NCBI RefSeq assembly: GCF_900103445.1
Contig: NZ_FNHS01000002.1
Span: 454,832 to 518,831 of the forward strand
Source: Methylobacterium phyllostachyos
GTDB lineage: Bacteria; Pseudomonadota; Alphaproteobacteria; Rhizobiales; Beijerinckiaceae
Direction of reading: 5' to 3'
Length of the DNA stretch: 64,000 nt
In this document: piece by piece, positions 54,157-61,847 of the stretch
Numbering within the stretch: position 1 is the first letter of the stretch
Layout of the letters: each line of letters starts with the position of its first letter
The notes under the pieces: model-generated
Database searches by the model: none
What the model saw: only the letters and a program-made list of their open reading frames with translations
What the model was told of the DNA's origin: nothing
Made by a program: the position numbers and the translations under genes

Positions 54157-54408
54157 CGACCCAATTCCCCGCCGGACCGCACTCGGTCGCCTGTCGAGCG
54201 TCGATCATCGGTTCCTGTCACTGAACAGGTCGTGACTTCAACAGGCTGCAAGCGCTGTTGAACCCGCCGGTCGACGTTCAAAACTGTGCTGTGGCTAATG
54301 TAATATTGCTGGCCCACCGCGCGGCTGTCAGCAGCTTGTGAATTTGTTTACTGCGTCACGGGCAGGGTGATGCCCGCGGGCCGTCAGGGCCGGATCGGTT
54401 TCAGGGCC

Positions 54409-55470
54409 ATGCTGTCGGCGCGCACCAAGCATCGGGTCTTCGCGAGCGGATTCCGCGCGATCCAGGCCCTCGGGGCGGATCGATGGCTCGGCCCGGCCTC
54501 CCGGGGCCTCGGCGTCATCCTCACCTTTCACCATGTCAGTCCGGATCCGGTGCCGGCCTTTGCGCCGAACCGGCTCCTGTCGATTACGCCCGATTTCCTG
54601 GACCTGACGCTGCAGGAGCTCGACGCCCGGGGGTTTGAGGTGATCGGCCTCGACTCCGTGCCCGAGCGCTTGGCCGAACCGGATTACGGGCCGCCCTTCG
54701 CGGTGCTGACCTTTGATGACGGCTATCGGGACAATGTCGCCCACGCGCGACCAGTCCTGGCCCGTCACGGCGTTCCCTGGACGCTATTCGTGACCAGCGC
54801 CTTCGCCGACCAGACCGGCCGCCTCTGGTGGATCGAGTTGGAACGGGCGATCGCGCGGCTCGAGCGGGTTCGGGTCAACATCGGGTCGCGCAGCGTCGAT
54901 CTGCCGGCGCGCAGCCCCGGGGAGAAGGCGCTCGCCTTCGATGCCCTGTACCGCGATCTGCGCGGAGGCGGAGAAGCAGACCTCCTGGCCCGGATCGCCG
55001 ACCTCTGTCGACAGGCGGGCTTTCCGCCGGGACGGGTCGCGTCCGAGCTCTGCCTGACCTGGGAGGAGCTGCGCGCGCTCGGGCGTGACCCCACCGTCAC
55101 GATCGGCGCGCATACGGTGAGTCATCCGATGCTGGCCAAACACGCCCCGGAGGTCGCCGCCCGTGAGATCGCGGATGGGCGAGCGCGGATCGAGAATGAA
55201 CTCGACCAGTCCGTGAGACATCTGTCCTATCCGGTCGGTGATCCGGGCTCGGCGGGGGCGCGCGAATTTGCGCTGGCGCAGTCGCTGGGTTTCGCCACCG
55301 CGGTGACGACCCGACCCGGTCACCTCTTCGGCGGCCATGCCGGCCACCTCCATGCCCTGCCCCGCGTCTCGATCAATGGCTGCCATCAATCGCGGACGGC
55401 TTTGGCGGCCCTGCTCTCCGGCGTGCCGTTCCTTGCCTGGAACCGCGGTCGGCGCCTCAACGTCGCCTAA
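54409..55470 (+). CDS. Polysaccharide deacetylase
   Basis: A carbohydrate esterase 4 (NodB) fold protein of about 353 residues. The metal and catalytic motifs are LTFHHVSPD, VLTFDDGYRDN (Asp base and metal ligand), TIGAHTVSHPML (two His ligands) and the later SYPVGDPG. It removes N- or O-acetyl groups from the exopolysaccharide. There is no signal peptide, so it acts in the cytoplasm or on lipid-linked intermediates. The start is uncertain: ATG at 54409 matches family length; 54370 is possible. Confidence 0.88.
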   Translation: MLSARTKHRVFASGFRAIQALGADRWLGPASRGLGVILTFHHVSPDPVPAFAPNRLLSITPDFLDLTLQELDARGFEVIGLDSVPERLAEPDYGPPFAVLTFDDGYRDNVAHARPVLARHGVPWTLFVTSAFADQTGRLWWIELERAIARLERVRVNIGSRSVDLPARSPGEKALAFDALYRDLRGGGEADLLARIADLCRQAGFPPGRVASELCLTWEELRALGRDPTVTIGAHTVSHPMLAKHAPEVAAREIADGRARIENELDQSVRHLSYPVGDPGSAGAREFALAQSLGFATAVTTRPGHLFGGHAGHLHALPRVSINGCHQSRTALAALLSGVPFLAWNRGRRLNVA

Positions 55471-55505
55471 AGGGTCTCCGCCTCCGGGCAGATCCAGCCC
55501 AGATT

Positions 55506-55844
55506 CTACCGGCGCCGCCTGTGGCGATAGCCGGTGGAGAACGACGCGTATTGCCGACCGCGATGCCCGCGATAGCGCCGTCGGCCGGTGGCGCCGGCCT
55601 CGGCGGTCTCCTCGACTTGCGGGATCGACTCCGCCATTGCGGCAGCGGGAATCGAGGCCGGATCAGCCGACGCGAAACCGCCGGCCACGTTCTTGGCCGC
55701 GGGACCGAACATCGCCAAACACTGATTGTAGGCCAGATCGTTCTTCAACCGCTCGCACTCGCCGATCGACCGCGGTGTGCCCTGGGCCATGGCGGGAAGG
55801 GGCGCGAGCAGGATGATGAGGGCAGCCAGAGGCTTGAGGCGCAT
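55506..55844 (-). CDS. Small secreted protein
   Basis: The 112-residue product has a signal peptide (MRLKPLAALIILLAPLPAMA-Q). A short conserved part follows with two Cys (SIGECERLKNDLAYNQCLAMFGP), a spacing typical of a disulfide helix hairpin. The tail is Arg/Gly-rich (GRRRYRGHRGRQYASFSTGY). The start at 55844 puts the signal at the N-terminus. The function is unknown. Confidence 0.65.
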   Translation of the reverse strand: MRLKPLAALIILLAPLPAMAQGTPRSIGECERLKNDLAYNQCLAMFGPAAKNVAGGFASADPASIPAAAMAESIPQVEETAEAGATGRRRYRGHRGRQYASFSTGYRHRRRR

Positions 55845-55927
55845 GGGCGGCAGGAGCACGACGCGGAGATCTCGGATACGGTCGGCGGGCTTCTGCGCCC
55901 CGAGTGCGGCGAAATCGAGGGTTTGCG

Positions 55928-56134
55928 TCAGCGATCCGGGCGCTCCATCCATCGGATCAGCGGCATGAGCGGAAAGATCCAGGCGATGCCCAGGATCGAG
56001 TAGATCACGGCCTGCAGCGCTGCGGGCGCCTCCGAGATGCGGCTGTCGGCCAGAGTCATGGCGAGAGGTCCGTAGACGCAGACGAAGGCCAGGATCGCGA
56101 GGGTGCCGATCAGGGTGCGGGTGCGGCGGCGCAT
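55928..56134 (-). CDS. DUF2842 membrane protein
   Basis: The 68-residue product has two membrane segments (LIGTLAILAFVCVYGPLAMT and AVIYSILGIAWIFPLMPLIRW). The terminal LAWxxPxMPLIRWM-like motif is characteristic of DUF2842. The family is restricted to Alphaproteobacteria and often lies beside heme A synthase genes, as here (divergent from the gene at 56312). The function is unknown. Confidence 0.85.
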   Translation of the reverse strand: MRRRTRTLIGTLAILAFVCVYGPLAMTLADSRISEAPAALQAVIYSILGIAWIFPLMPLIRWMERPDR

Positions 56135-56311
56135 GGCGTCTCGTGATGGTGGTACGGCAAGCCTACCGTTTGAGGGCTATCGTCCGGCCCCGCGCTTGGC
56201 AACGCGCGGGCCGACGCGCCCTGCGGCGCTGCTGACATTGCTGCGGCGGCGCGCATCTTTTAACCCCGGGGAGGACCCGGAGCATCCTCGGCCCGGGTGG
56301 AAGGGATGCGT

Positions 56312-57427
56312 ATGCGGATGACAGGCGCAGGCGATCGGCGATCGGGCGCGGTGCGGACGTGGCTCTACGTGGTTGCAGCCCTGGTGGTCGCCATGGTGGC
56401 GGTCGGCGGCGCCACGCGGCTGACGGGATCGGGGCTGTCGATCACCGAATGGCGGCCCGTTACCGGCGCGATACCGCCCCTCTCGGAGGCCGATTGGGCC
56501 GCCGAATTCGCCAAATACAAGGATACGCCGCAATACAGCATTCTTAACCAGGGGATGGGGCTTTCGGCCTTCAAGGTCCTGTACGGCTGGGAATGGGGGC
56601 ATCGGCTGCTCGGCCGGCTGATCGGCTTCGTTTTCTTCCTGCCGCTCATCGTCTTCTGGTGGCAGGGCCGGATCAGCCGCCGCCTCGGCTTGGGACTCCT
56701 GGGTCTCGGGGTGTTGGGGGGCCTGCAGGGCGCCATCGGCTGGATCATGGTCGCTTCCGGACTCCAGCCCGGCATGACCGCGGTGGCACCGCTGAAGCTT
56801 GCCCTGCATCTGACAACGGCGAGCCTGATCCTCGCCGGTCTGGTCTGGCTAGCGGCAGGAGAGCGGGCCGGCGGCCTAGAACCCGCGCCGCTGCGTCTGC
56901 GCGCGACTGCGGTCCTGCTGCCGGTGCTGGTTCTCGTGCAAATCTTCCTCGGCGGCCTCGTCGCCGGTTCGCATGCCGGGCTCGTCTTCAATACGTGGCC
57001 AACCATGGACGGCGTCCTCGTGCCGCCCTCCGAGACGCTCTTCGCTATCCGCCCCTGGATCGAGAACTTCGTGGATAACCACGCCCTCGTCCAGTTCGAC
57101 CACCGGGTTACGGCCTACCTCGTTATCCTCGTGGCGCTCCTGCATGCCTTCGACGCCCGGCTCGCCGGCCCATCGGGTGCGTTCGGCCGGGCAGCGGGCG
57201 TTGCCACTCTGGCGCTCGCGCAGGCTGCACTTGGCATCGCAACGCTGCTGCTGGCGGTTCCGCTCTGGGCGGCGCTCGCTCACCAGGTTCTGGCCATGGC
57301 GGTGCTCACGATGGCAACCGTCCATGCCCGACTGAGCACAGGCGTCAATCGCCCTCAAAGTCGTCCACATGCCGCGACTGAGCGCCCGCCTATCGGATTT
57401 GAGGGGCTTGCCGGGCGCGGGATCTAG
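56312..57427 (+). CDS. ctaA: Heme A synthase (COX15/CtaA family, type 2)
   Basis: The 371-residue inner-membrane protein has eight membrane segments and oxidises the C8 methyl of heme O to a formyl group, giving heme A for cytochrome aa3. Heme ligand histidines are in [29 protein letters not shown] and ALAHQVLAM. Signatures are [17 protein letters not shown] and [27 protein letters not shown] precedes several ATGs; 56312 has the best spacing. The C-terminal 30 residues after the last helix are not conserved. Confidence 0.92.
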   Translation: MRMTGAGDRRSGAVRTWLYVVAALVVAMVAVGGATRLTGSGLSITEWRPVTGAIPPLSEADWAAEFAKYKDTPQYSILNQGMGLSAFKVLYGWEWGHRLLGRLIGFVFFLPLIVFWWQGRISRRLGLGLLGLGVLGGLQGAIGWIMVASGLQPGMTAVAPLKLALHLTTASLILAGLVWLAAGERAGGLEPAPLRLRATAVLLPVLVLVQIFLGGLVAGSHAGLVFNTWPTMDGVLVPPSETLFAIRPWIENFVDNHALVQFDHRVTAYLVILVALLHAFDARLAGPSGAFGRAAGVATLALAQAALGIATLLLAVPLWAALAHQVLAMAVLTMATVHARLSTGVNRPQSRPHAATERPPIGFEGLAGRGI

Positions 57428-57577
57428 CCTTGCGTGTAATGCGGCATGGCTGATGCTTCGCGTGAGGTCTGTAACCGCCTAACAGATTCCTTTGGACAAC
57501 TCCGTCTCCGCACTCTGCACAGGGAACGATCAAGACTTCTCAAGCTTTAAGCTTCACGCGTTGCAGGAGGCTCAAAG

Positions 57578-58261
57578 ATGTCTCTCGCGGAGGATGGTCG
57601 CCCGCTCTCTCTGACGTGGCATTATACGCCGCGGGAGATCGTGGCAGATGGCGTAATCCATGGGCTCGGCGTCGTCCTCGGGCTCGCCGGCGCTGTCGCG
57701 CTGGTGACGACGGCGGTCACGTCGCATCTTGGCCTGGGCGAACGGGTCGCGGTCGTCGTCTACGCAACCGCCCTCGTGCTGATGCTCGGCGTTTCGGCCC
57801 TGTACAATCTCTATCCGGTCAGCCCGCGCAAATGGCTGCTGCGCCGGGCCGACCACGCCCTGATCTACCTGATGATTGCGGGCACCTACACGCCGCTCGT
57901 GGCCCTGGTCGGGTCCGGCCCGCGCGCCTATGCGCTGCTGGCGGTGATCTGGGCCGTCGCCCTCATCGGCATCGCCGTGAAACTGTTGCTGCCAGGGCGA
58001 TTCGACCGCCTCTCCATCGGCCTTTACCTGACACTGGGCTGGAGCGGCCTGTTGGCGTACGAGTCGGTGATCGCGAGCCTCCAGCCGACGGCGCTCTGGC
58101 TCCTCGCAATCGGCGGGGCTCTCTATTCGATCGGCGTCGTGTTCCACATCTGGCGGACGCTGCCGTTCCAGAACGCGATATGGCACGCCTTCGTGCTCGC
58201 TGCCACGGCCTGTCACTATGGCACCATCTGGGCGAGTCTCAACGGCGTTTCGATGACATGA
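57578..58261 (+). CDS. Hemolysin III / YqfA-type membrane protein
   Basis: The 227-residue protein has seven membrane segments and the HlyIII/PAQR family motifs. These are EIVADGVIHGLGVVLGLAG with the first His, SALYNLYPVSPRKWLLRRADHALIYL with Asp-His, and the terminal FQNAIWHAFVLAATACHYG with two His. The three His and the Asp form a zinc site as in adiponectin-receptor-like hydrolases. The natural function is uncertain; hemolysis was reported for one Bacillus member. An AGGAGG-like site precedes the ATG. Confidence 0.85.
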   Translation: MSLAEDGRPLSLTWHYTPREIVADGVIHGLGVVLGLAGAVALVTTAVTSHLGLGERVAVVVYATALVLMLGVSALYNLYPVSPRKWLLRRADHALIYLMIAGTYTPLVALVGSGPRAYALLAVIWAVALIGIAVKLLLPGRFDRLSIGLYLTLGWSGLLAYESVIASLQPTALWLLAIGGALYSIGVVFHIWRTLPFQNAIWHAFVLAATACHYGTIWASLNGVSMT

Positions 58262-58392
58262 CTTGTTTTCAGTAAAGTAAAACTTCGCTTACCCTCTTCT
58301 TGAAAAGCATGTAGTCCATGAGCGGCGATTAATGGACCCGCGACCACTGGTGCAGCACTTATCCCGGGACAGTTTTCACCGGGAGCGATACC

Positions 58393-59592
58393 GTGGTCGC
58401 CAAGTCGAACGAGGCCCGAACCCCTCAGCGTTATCGGATCCTGCATATCTTCCGGGCACCGGTGGGCGGGCTGTTCCGCCACGTGATGGACCTTGCCCGG
58501 CTCCAGGCCGCGGCCGGACATGCCGTCGGCATCATCTGCGATTCGACGACGGGCGGCGAGCGGGGCGAGCGGGCGCTCGCCGACCTTCTGCCGAGCCTCG
58601 AACTTGGCCTCCTGCGAATCCCGATGAGGCGCAACCCGCACCGGTCCGATTGGTCCTGCCTGAGAACGGTCAGCGGACGTGCTGTCGCTGTCGGCGCGGA
58701 CGTCCTGCACGGGCACGGGGCAAAGGGCGGCGTCTATGCTCGGCTCGCTATGGGAAGCCGGGCCATCCGGGCCTACACGCCGCATGGCGGAAGCTACAAT
58801 TACCGGCCGGGCACGCCACTCCATCGGCTTTACATGGGTGCCGAGGCCGTCCTGGCGCGCCGGACCGACGCCTTCCTGTTCGAAAGCGAGTATGTCGCCG
58901 GACGGCACCGGACCTTCGTGGGCGGTTCCGAGCGGGTCACCCGCATCGTCCACAACGGCATCGCCGAGCATGAATTCATGCCGCTCGAGCGCGCCGAAGA
59001 CCCGTTCGACCTGCTGTATGTCGGCGAACTCCGGGAGGCCAAGGGCCTCCCCTATCTGCTCGAAGCTTTGGTCCAGTTGCGCGCGGAGGGCCGGGCGCTG
59101 CGCCTGCTGATGGTCGGGTCCGGACCGGACGCCGATATCCTGCGCGCCAATGTCGACCGGCTCGGCCTCGCTGGTTCCGTGTCGTTCGAGCCGCCGCAGG
59201 CGATCCGGACGGTGCTGGCACGGGGCCGGATCCTGGTGGTTCCCTCCCTGGCGGAATCCCTGCCCTACGTGGTCCTGGAGGCAGCCGCCGCTGCGCAGCC
59301 CCTCGTCGCGACCCGGGTTGGTGGGATCCCGGAGATCTTTGGCGACGCTGCCGGTGACCTCGTCCCGTCACAGGACCCGGCGGCCCTCGCCGCTGGCATC
59401 CGACGCGTGCTGGACGACGCGCCGGAGGTGCTCGACGCCCGTGTCCGCGCGCTCAGCGCGTCGTTGCGGCAGCGCTTTTCCCTGGATCGCATGGGGAGCG
59501 AGGTGATCTCGGGCTACGCCGCTGCGTTCCACGCCCGTACGGGCCGCCGTGCTGTCGGGGCGCCGGAGATCGTCGGCACACGCACGGCGTGA
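58393..59592 (+). CDS. GT4-family glycosyltransferase
   Basis: The 399-residue GT-B fold enzyme has an N-terminal acceptor domain (ILHIFRAPVGGLFRHVMDLA, VLHGHGAKGGVYARLA, TPHGGSY). The donor domain has LLYVGELREAKGLPYLLEAL, LLMVGSGPDADIL and the EX7E-type motif VVPSLAESLPYVVLEAAAAAQP. It transfers a sugar from a nucleotide donor to a growing lipid-linked exopolysaccharide unit. It starts with GTG at 58393 after GGGAG. The undecaprenyl phosphotransferase gene lies 104 nt downstream, so the two probably act in sequence. Confidence 0.88.
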   Translation: MVAKSNEARTPQRYRILHIFRAPVGGLFRHVMDLARLQAAAGHAVGIICDSTTGGERGERALADLLPSLELGLLRIPMRRNPHRSDWSCLRTVSGRAVAVGADVLHGHGAKGGVYARLAMGSRAIRAYTPHGGSYNYRPGTPLHRLYMGAEAVLARRTDAFLFESEYVAGRHRTFVGGSERVTRIVHNGIAEHEFMPLERAEDPFDLLYVGELREAKGLPYLLEALVQLRAEGRALRLLMVGSGPDADILRANVDRLGLAGSVSFEPPQAIRTVLARGRILVVPSLAESLPYVVLEAAAAAQPLVATRVGGIPEIFGDAAGDLVPSQDPAALAAGIRRVLDDAPEVLDARVRALSASLRQRFSLDRMGSEVISGYAAAFHARTGRRAVGAPEIVGTRTA

Positions 59593-59696
59593 TCGGTGCA
59601 AACCCTCGTCAACGACGAGCCCTTAAGTCTTCTGACAATGCCTCATGCCAAGCTGAAAATGAATTGTTCGCTGGCTGGCGCCGGAGGAGCCGTCTG

Positions 59697-61217
59697 ATGA
59701 GTGCGTTCGATATTCGCGATCTCTTGGAGGCGGCTGGTCCCCTCGAAGCGCAGCGGACCTCGCGCGGCGGCGGACCGGCGCCCCTCGCCGGAGCGATGCA
59801 TCCCGATCGTGCGGCGATCTCCCCCGTCGTCGTGGCCGGTCTGGTTCGGGCCCTCGAATGCATCCTGATCTTCGGGCTCGGCGCGCTGCTTCACCTGCTG
59901 ATGCTGCACGGCCGTGTTCCCTTCGGGATGACCTATGCCAGTGCGATCGCGATCGTCGCGCTGACCACGGTGGCCCTGACGCAGATCTCTGGCGGCTATC
60001 GGATCGCCGCCTTCCGGTCCTTCTTCAGGACGGCGATCCGGCTGAGTACGGTCTGGACGCTGACCTTCCTGATGATTGCGGCCGGCTTGGTGTTTGCCAA
60101 GGTGGCCGACCACTACTCACGGCTGTGGCTTGCGACCTTCTACGGTTCCGGACTCGCCGCGCTCCTGATCGGCCGCTTCATCCTGTACCGGATCATCGAT
60201 GCGCAGACCCGCGCCGGCCGGTTCGACCGGCGCACGGCGATCGTCGGCGGCGGTAAGCCCGCGGAGGATCTGATCGCTGCCCTGGAGACACAGGGCGACA
60301 GCGGGATCCGCATCGTCGGTGTCTTCGACGACCGCAACACCGACCGATCCTCCGATGTGGTGGCGGGGCATCCGAAGCTCGGCAATGTGAATGATCTCGT
60401 GGCCTATGCCCGCCATGCGCGGCTCGATCTGATCGTCTTCACCATCCCGATCACCGCCGAGGGCCGTATCCTGCAGATGTTGGCCAAGCTCTGGGTGCTG
60501 CCGATCGATATCCGCCTGTCCGCCCACGCGGCCAAGCTGCGCCTTCGGCCGCGCAGCTACTCGTATCTCGGCTCGGTGCCGGTGCTCGACGTGTTCGACA
60601 AGCCGATTGCCGATTGGGATGTGGTGGTTAAGGCGCTCTTCGACCGCTGCGTCGGTCTGATGATGCTGCTCGCCCTGTCGCCCGTCCTCGTGGCGGTGGC
60701 GCTCGCGGTGCGGTTCACCTCGCGCGGCCCGATCCTGTTCCGCCAGAAGCGCCACGGCTTCAACAACGAGTTGATCGAGGTCTACAAGTTCCGCTCGATG
60801 TATGTCGATCAATGCGATGCCGGCGCGGCCCGGATGGTGACCCGCGGTGACCCGCGCGTGACGCCGGTGGGCCGGTTCATTCGCAAGACGTCGCTCGATG
60901 AGCTGCCGCAGCTGTTCAATGTGTTGAAGGGCGATCTCTCGCTCGTCGGGCCGCGGCCGCACGCGCTGCAGGCGAAGGCGGCCAACACGCTGTACGATCA
61001 GGTGGTCGATGGCTATTTCGCCCGGCACAAGGTCAAGCCCGGCATCACCGGTTGGGCGCAGGTGAACGGCTGGCGCGGCGAGACCGATACCTCGGAGAAG
61101 CTCCAGCGCCGCGTCGAGCACGACCTCCACTACATCGAGAATTGGTCGGTCCTGCTCGACCTTCAGATCCTGCTGACAACGCCCTTCGCGCTGCTCAAGA
61201 CCGAGAACGCCTACTGA
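59697..61217 (+). CDS. Undecaprenyl-phosphate sugar phosphotransferase (WcaJ/ExoY type)
   Basis: The 506-residue initiating enzyme transfers a sugar-1-phosphate, usually glucose or galactose, to undecaprenyl phosphate. It has four N-terminal membrane segments (about 45-165) and a Rossmann-like CoA-binding domain (TAIVGGGKPAEDLIAAL). The C-terminal bacterial sugar transferase domain shows FDRCVGLMMLLALSPVLVAV, PILFRQKRHGFNN, VYKFRSM, RKTSLDELPQLFNVLKGDLS, LVGPRPHA and KPGITGWAQVNGWRG. GGAGGAG lies 9 nt before the ATG at 59697. A terminator follows. Confidence 0.92.
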   Translation: MSAFDIRDLLEAAGPLEAQRTSRGGGPAPLAGAMHPDRAAISPVVVAGLVRALECILIFGLGALLHLLMLHGRVPFGMTYASAIAIVALTTVALTQISGGYRIAAFRSFFRTAIRLSTVWTLTFLMIAAGLVFAKVADHYSRLWLATFYGSGLAALLIGRFILYRIIDAQTRAGRFDRRTAIVGGGKPAEDLIAALETQGDSGIRIVGVFDDRNTDRSSDVVAGHPKLGNVNDLVAYARHARLDLIVFTIPITAEGRILQMLAKLWVLPIDIRLSAHAAKLRLRPRSYSYLGSVPVLDVFDKPIADWDVVVKALFDRCVGLMMLLALSPVLVAVALAVRFTSRGPILFRQKRHGFNNELIEVYKFRSMYVDQCDAGAARMVTRGDPRVTPVGRFIRKTSLDELPQLFNVLKGDLSLVGPRPHALQAKAANTLYDQVVDGYFARHKVKPGITGWAQVNGWRGETDTSEKLQRRVEHDLHYIENWSVLLDLQILLTTPFALLKTENAY

Positions 61218-61232
61218 GCTTTTGACGGCATG

Positions 61233-61261
61233 CCGCCCCGGCCATGCTTCGGCCGGGGCGG
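61233..61261 (+). terminator. Terminator of the sugar transferase gene
   Basis: CCGCCCCGGCC (61233-61243) and GGCCGGGGCGG (61251-61261) form a perfect 11-bp stem with a 7-nt loop, 16 nt after the stop at 61217. The T content after it is modest. It separates the convergent gene ending at 61293. Confidence 0.75.
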
Positions 61262-61292
61262 TGTATCTGTCGGATGAGCCGGGTCGCAACCG

Positions 61293-61646
61293 TTACGGCA
61301 GGGCGCCAGCCTTCTCTTTAGCCTTCATGATCGTATCGCGGCAGCCTTGGGCGTCGCCGGCCTTGTCCTGCTCACCCGCTTTGGCGACCAACTTCTTGGC
61401 CTCCTCGACGCCCGAGGCGGTCGGCTTCACGGCGGCGTCCGCTTTGGTCAAAGCCGGCGGCTTGTCGAGGGCCTTCGGCGAGTCCGAGGACGTCACGCCA
61501 CCGGGCGGGGTCTTGCCCGTCACTGAGGCCGCGCCGGCGCTGTCGAGCCGCCGTTGCAGGGTGCTGACCTCGTCGGCGCACGGTGTCGCAAGGGCGGGCG
61601 TGGCTGCGGCGAGCGCCAGGGCTGCGACGGCGAAACGAAACATCAT
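61293..61646 (-). CDS. Small secreted protein
   Basis: The 117-residue product has a signal peptide (MMFRFAVAALALAAATPALA). The mature part has two Cys (TPCADEVSTLQRRLDSAG near the start, AQGCRDTIMKAKEKAG near the end) and a Pro/Lys-rich middle. The ATG may be 61646 or 61643. It probably folds as a disulfide-linked helical pair in the periplasm. No function is known. Confidence 0.7.
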   Translation of the reverse strand: MMFRFAVAALALAAATPALATPCADEVSTLQRRLDSAGAASVTGKTPPGGVTSSDSPKALDKPPALTKADAAVKPTASGVEEAKKLVAKAGEQDKAGDAQGCRDTIMKAKEKAGALP

Positions 61647-61847
61647 CAGGACAGGTCTCCGAGTAGCAGGGTCCGCCCGGCAAAGAGATCCCGACAGGGT
61701 ATCCACACCAGCACGAGTCACCCAGGAGACTCCGGGCGCACCAGCCCGTTCCCGAGACAGGAGGCCGCATGTCCGCCCTCCGACGCGGAACGGGCGCCCC
61801 GCGCGGCCCGAAAGCCGCGGGAGGCGCCCGCTCGTTTCGCGGACCGG